From assembly GCA_013815405.1 (NCBI GenBank), contig JACDGF010000131.1, positions 1 through 6,446 of the forward strand: a DNA stretch of 6,446 nucleotides, given 5' to 3'. The notes beneath the pieces were generated by a model. It saw nothing but the letters and a program-made list of their open reading frames with translations, had not been told where the DNA came from and made no database searches. Positions within the stretch are counted from its first letter, which is position 1. Each line of letters begins with the position of its first letter. The translations under genes and the position numbers were made by a program. The stretch comes from Caulobacteraceae bacterium. Its GTDB lineage: Bacteria; Pseudomonadota; Alphaproteobacteria; Caulobacterales; Caulobacteraceae. Below, one piece after another: positions 5,481 to 6,446 of this stretch.

Positions 5481-6446
5481 TTAATTCGCGGTAAGCCCCG
5501 CGCCGCCCACCGTCAGGCCGGTGATCTTGAGGGAGGGCTGGCCGACGCCCACCGGGACGCCCTGCCCGCCCTTGCCGCAGACCCCGATCCCCGGATCGAA
5601 GGCGAAGTCGTCGCCGATCATGGTCACCCGGGTGAGGGCCGAGGGGCCGTCGCCTATCAGCGTGGCGCCCTTGACCGGCGTGGTGATCCTGCCGTTGTCG
5701 ATGAGGTAGGCCTCGGTGCACTGGAAGACGAACTTGCCGTTGGTGATGTCCACCTGGCCGCCGCCGAAGTTGGCGCAATAGAGCCCCCGGGAGGTCGAGG
5801 CGATCATCTCCTCGCGGTTGGAGGCGCCGGCGAGCATGCCGGTGTTGGTCATGCGCGGCATGGGCAGATAGGCATAGGACTGGCGCCGGCCGTTGCCGGT
5901 GGGCGCCATGTTCATCAGCCGCGCGCTCTGCCGGTCGTGCATGAGGCCGACCAGGATCCCGTCCTCGATGAGCAGCGTGCGCGAGCTGGGGGTGCCCTCG
6001 TCGTCCACGGTCAGGGAGCCGCGGCGCCCGTCGAGGGCGCCATCGTCGAACACGGTGACGCCCGGCGCGGCCACCCGCTCGCCGATCCTGCCGGCGAAGG
6101 CCGAGGTCCCCTTGCGGTTGAAGTCGCCTTCCAGCCCATGGCCGACCGCCTCGTGCAGCAGCACCCCGTTCCAGCCCGGGCCCAGCACCACGTCCATTTC
6201 GCCGGCCGGGCAATCGACCGCTTCGAGGTTGACCAGGGCCTGGCGCAGGGCCTCCTCGACCTGGTCGCGCCACCCCTCGGGGGTGATCCAGGCTTCGAAG
6301 CCGGCCCGCCCCCCGGCGCCCGACGAGCCGCTCTCGCGCCGCCCGTCCTTGTCGACGGTGATCTGCACGTTCAGGCGGACCAGGGGGCGGATGTCGCGGA
6401 TCAGCCGGCCGTCGGCGCGCAGGATCTCCACCACCCGCCGCTCGCC
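5481..6446 (-). CDS. tldD: TldD zinc metalloprotease (partial, 5' end off the right edge)
   Basis: The last 321 residues of TldD, about two thirds of a protein of roughly 475-480; the frame stays open to the window edge, so the N-terminus is outside. TldD pairs with TldE/PmbA in a cytoplasmic heterodimer that cleaves unfolded peptides; in E. coli it matures microcin B17 and degrades antitoxin CcdA. Visible hallmarks are [18 protein letters not shown], the HExxxH zinc motif [12 protein letters not shown] (bases 6138-6155 encode HEAVGH), [15 protein letters not shown], and the C-terminal [17 protein letters not shown], whose cysteine (bases 5577-5579) is the expected third metal ligand. All catalytic features are intact. 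The C-terminus is about four residues longer than in E. coli TldD as I recall it (AGLTAN after the conserved TVGG). The GTG at 6432-6434 is an internal codon, not the start. The TonB-dependent receptor follows after 55 bases with no strong terminator between, so the two may form one transcript. Confidence 0.97.
   Translation of the reverse strand, partial: GERRVVEILRADGRLIRDIRPLVRLNVQITVDKDGRRESGSSGAGGRAGFEAWITPEGWRDQVEEALRQALVNLEAVDCPAGEMDVVLGPGWNGVLLHEAVGHGLEGDFNRKGTSAFAGRIGERVAAPGVTVFDDGALDGRRGSLTVDDEGTPSSRTLLIEDGILVGLMHDRQSARLMNMAPTGNGRRQSYAYLPMPRMTNTGMLAGASNREEMIASTSRGLYCANFGGGQVDITNGKFVFQCTEAYLIDNGRITTPVKGATLIGDGPSALTRVTMIGDDFAFDPGIGVCGKGGQGVPVGVGQPSLKITGLTVGGAGLTAN

Noticed and set aside
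3434..5494. 686-codon open frame on the plus strand
   Set aside because: It runs antisense to the TonB receptor and past its start. Its product is a low-complexity Gly/Arg/Val/Glu mix without domains, as expected opposite a gene with strong third-position GC.
1..6446. CRISPR array, tRNA or rRNA, insertion sequence, phage or toxin-antitoxin genes
   Set aside because: I saw no regularly spaced long repeats, cloverleaf sequences, transposase or integrase motifs. The window is nearly filled by ordinary genes of uniform composition.

Overview
The window is GC-rich (roughly 70% by eye), with strong third-position GC bias and long open antisense frames over its real genes. Gene content (a CnrYX-like metal-sensing pair, a TonB-dependent receptor, a POT peptide transporter with a long N-terminus, a DUF427 protein and TldD) suggests a free-living alphaproteobacterium, most likely Caulobacterales (Caulobacter/Phenylobacterium type). 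That placement is inferred from protein style; there is no rRNA or other marker.

Layout, left to right. (1) 1-674, minus strand: two translationally coupled genes, a 94-residue single-pass membrane protein resembling anti-sigma factor CnrY and, overlapping it by GTGA, a CnrX-like periplasmic metal sensor that runs off the left edge. An ECF sigma gene (CnrH-like) would be expected beyond that edge. (2) 675-829: a 155-base gap holding a perfect 15-bp hairpin. (3) 830-1312, minus: a DUF427 protein. (4) 1313-1482: a divergent intergenic region with three GCCGGC hexamers at exact 14-bp spacing. (5) 1483-3405, plus: a POT/PTR2-family proton-coupled peptide transporter with an unusual insertion between TM3 and TM4. 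(6) 3389-5425, minus: a TonB-dependent outer-membrane receptor whose 3' end overlaps the transporter's 3' end by 17 bases. (7) 5481-6446, minus: the C-terminal two thirds of the TldD metalloprotease, with its 5' end outside the window.

How they may work together. The left block is a self-contained metal-responsive signalling unit: outer face sensor, membrane anti-sigma factor, and presumably a sigma factor. On the right, tldD and the receptor are co-directional and 55 bases apart, with a peptide transporter facing them, so outer-membrane import, inner-membrane peptide uptake and peptide proteolysis lie side by side. That grouping is suggestive but unproven. I found no mobile element, CRISPR array, tRNA or rRNA. 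No wholly new system is evident. The points most worth checking are the altered metal site of the CnrX-like sensor, the tldD-receptor-transporter neighbourhood, and the transporter's extra domain.
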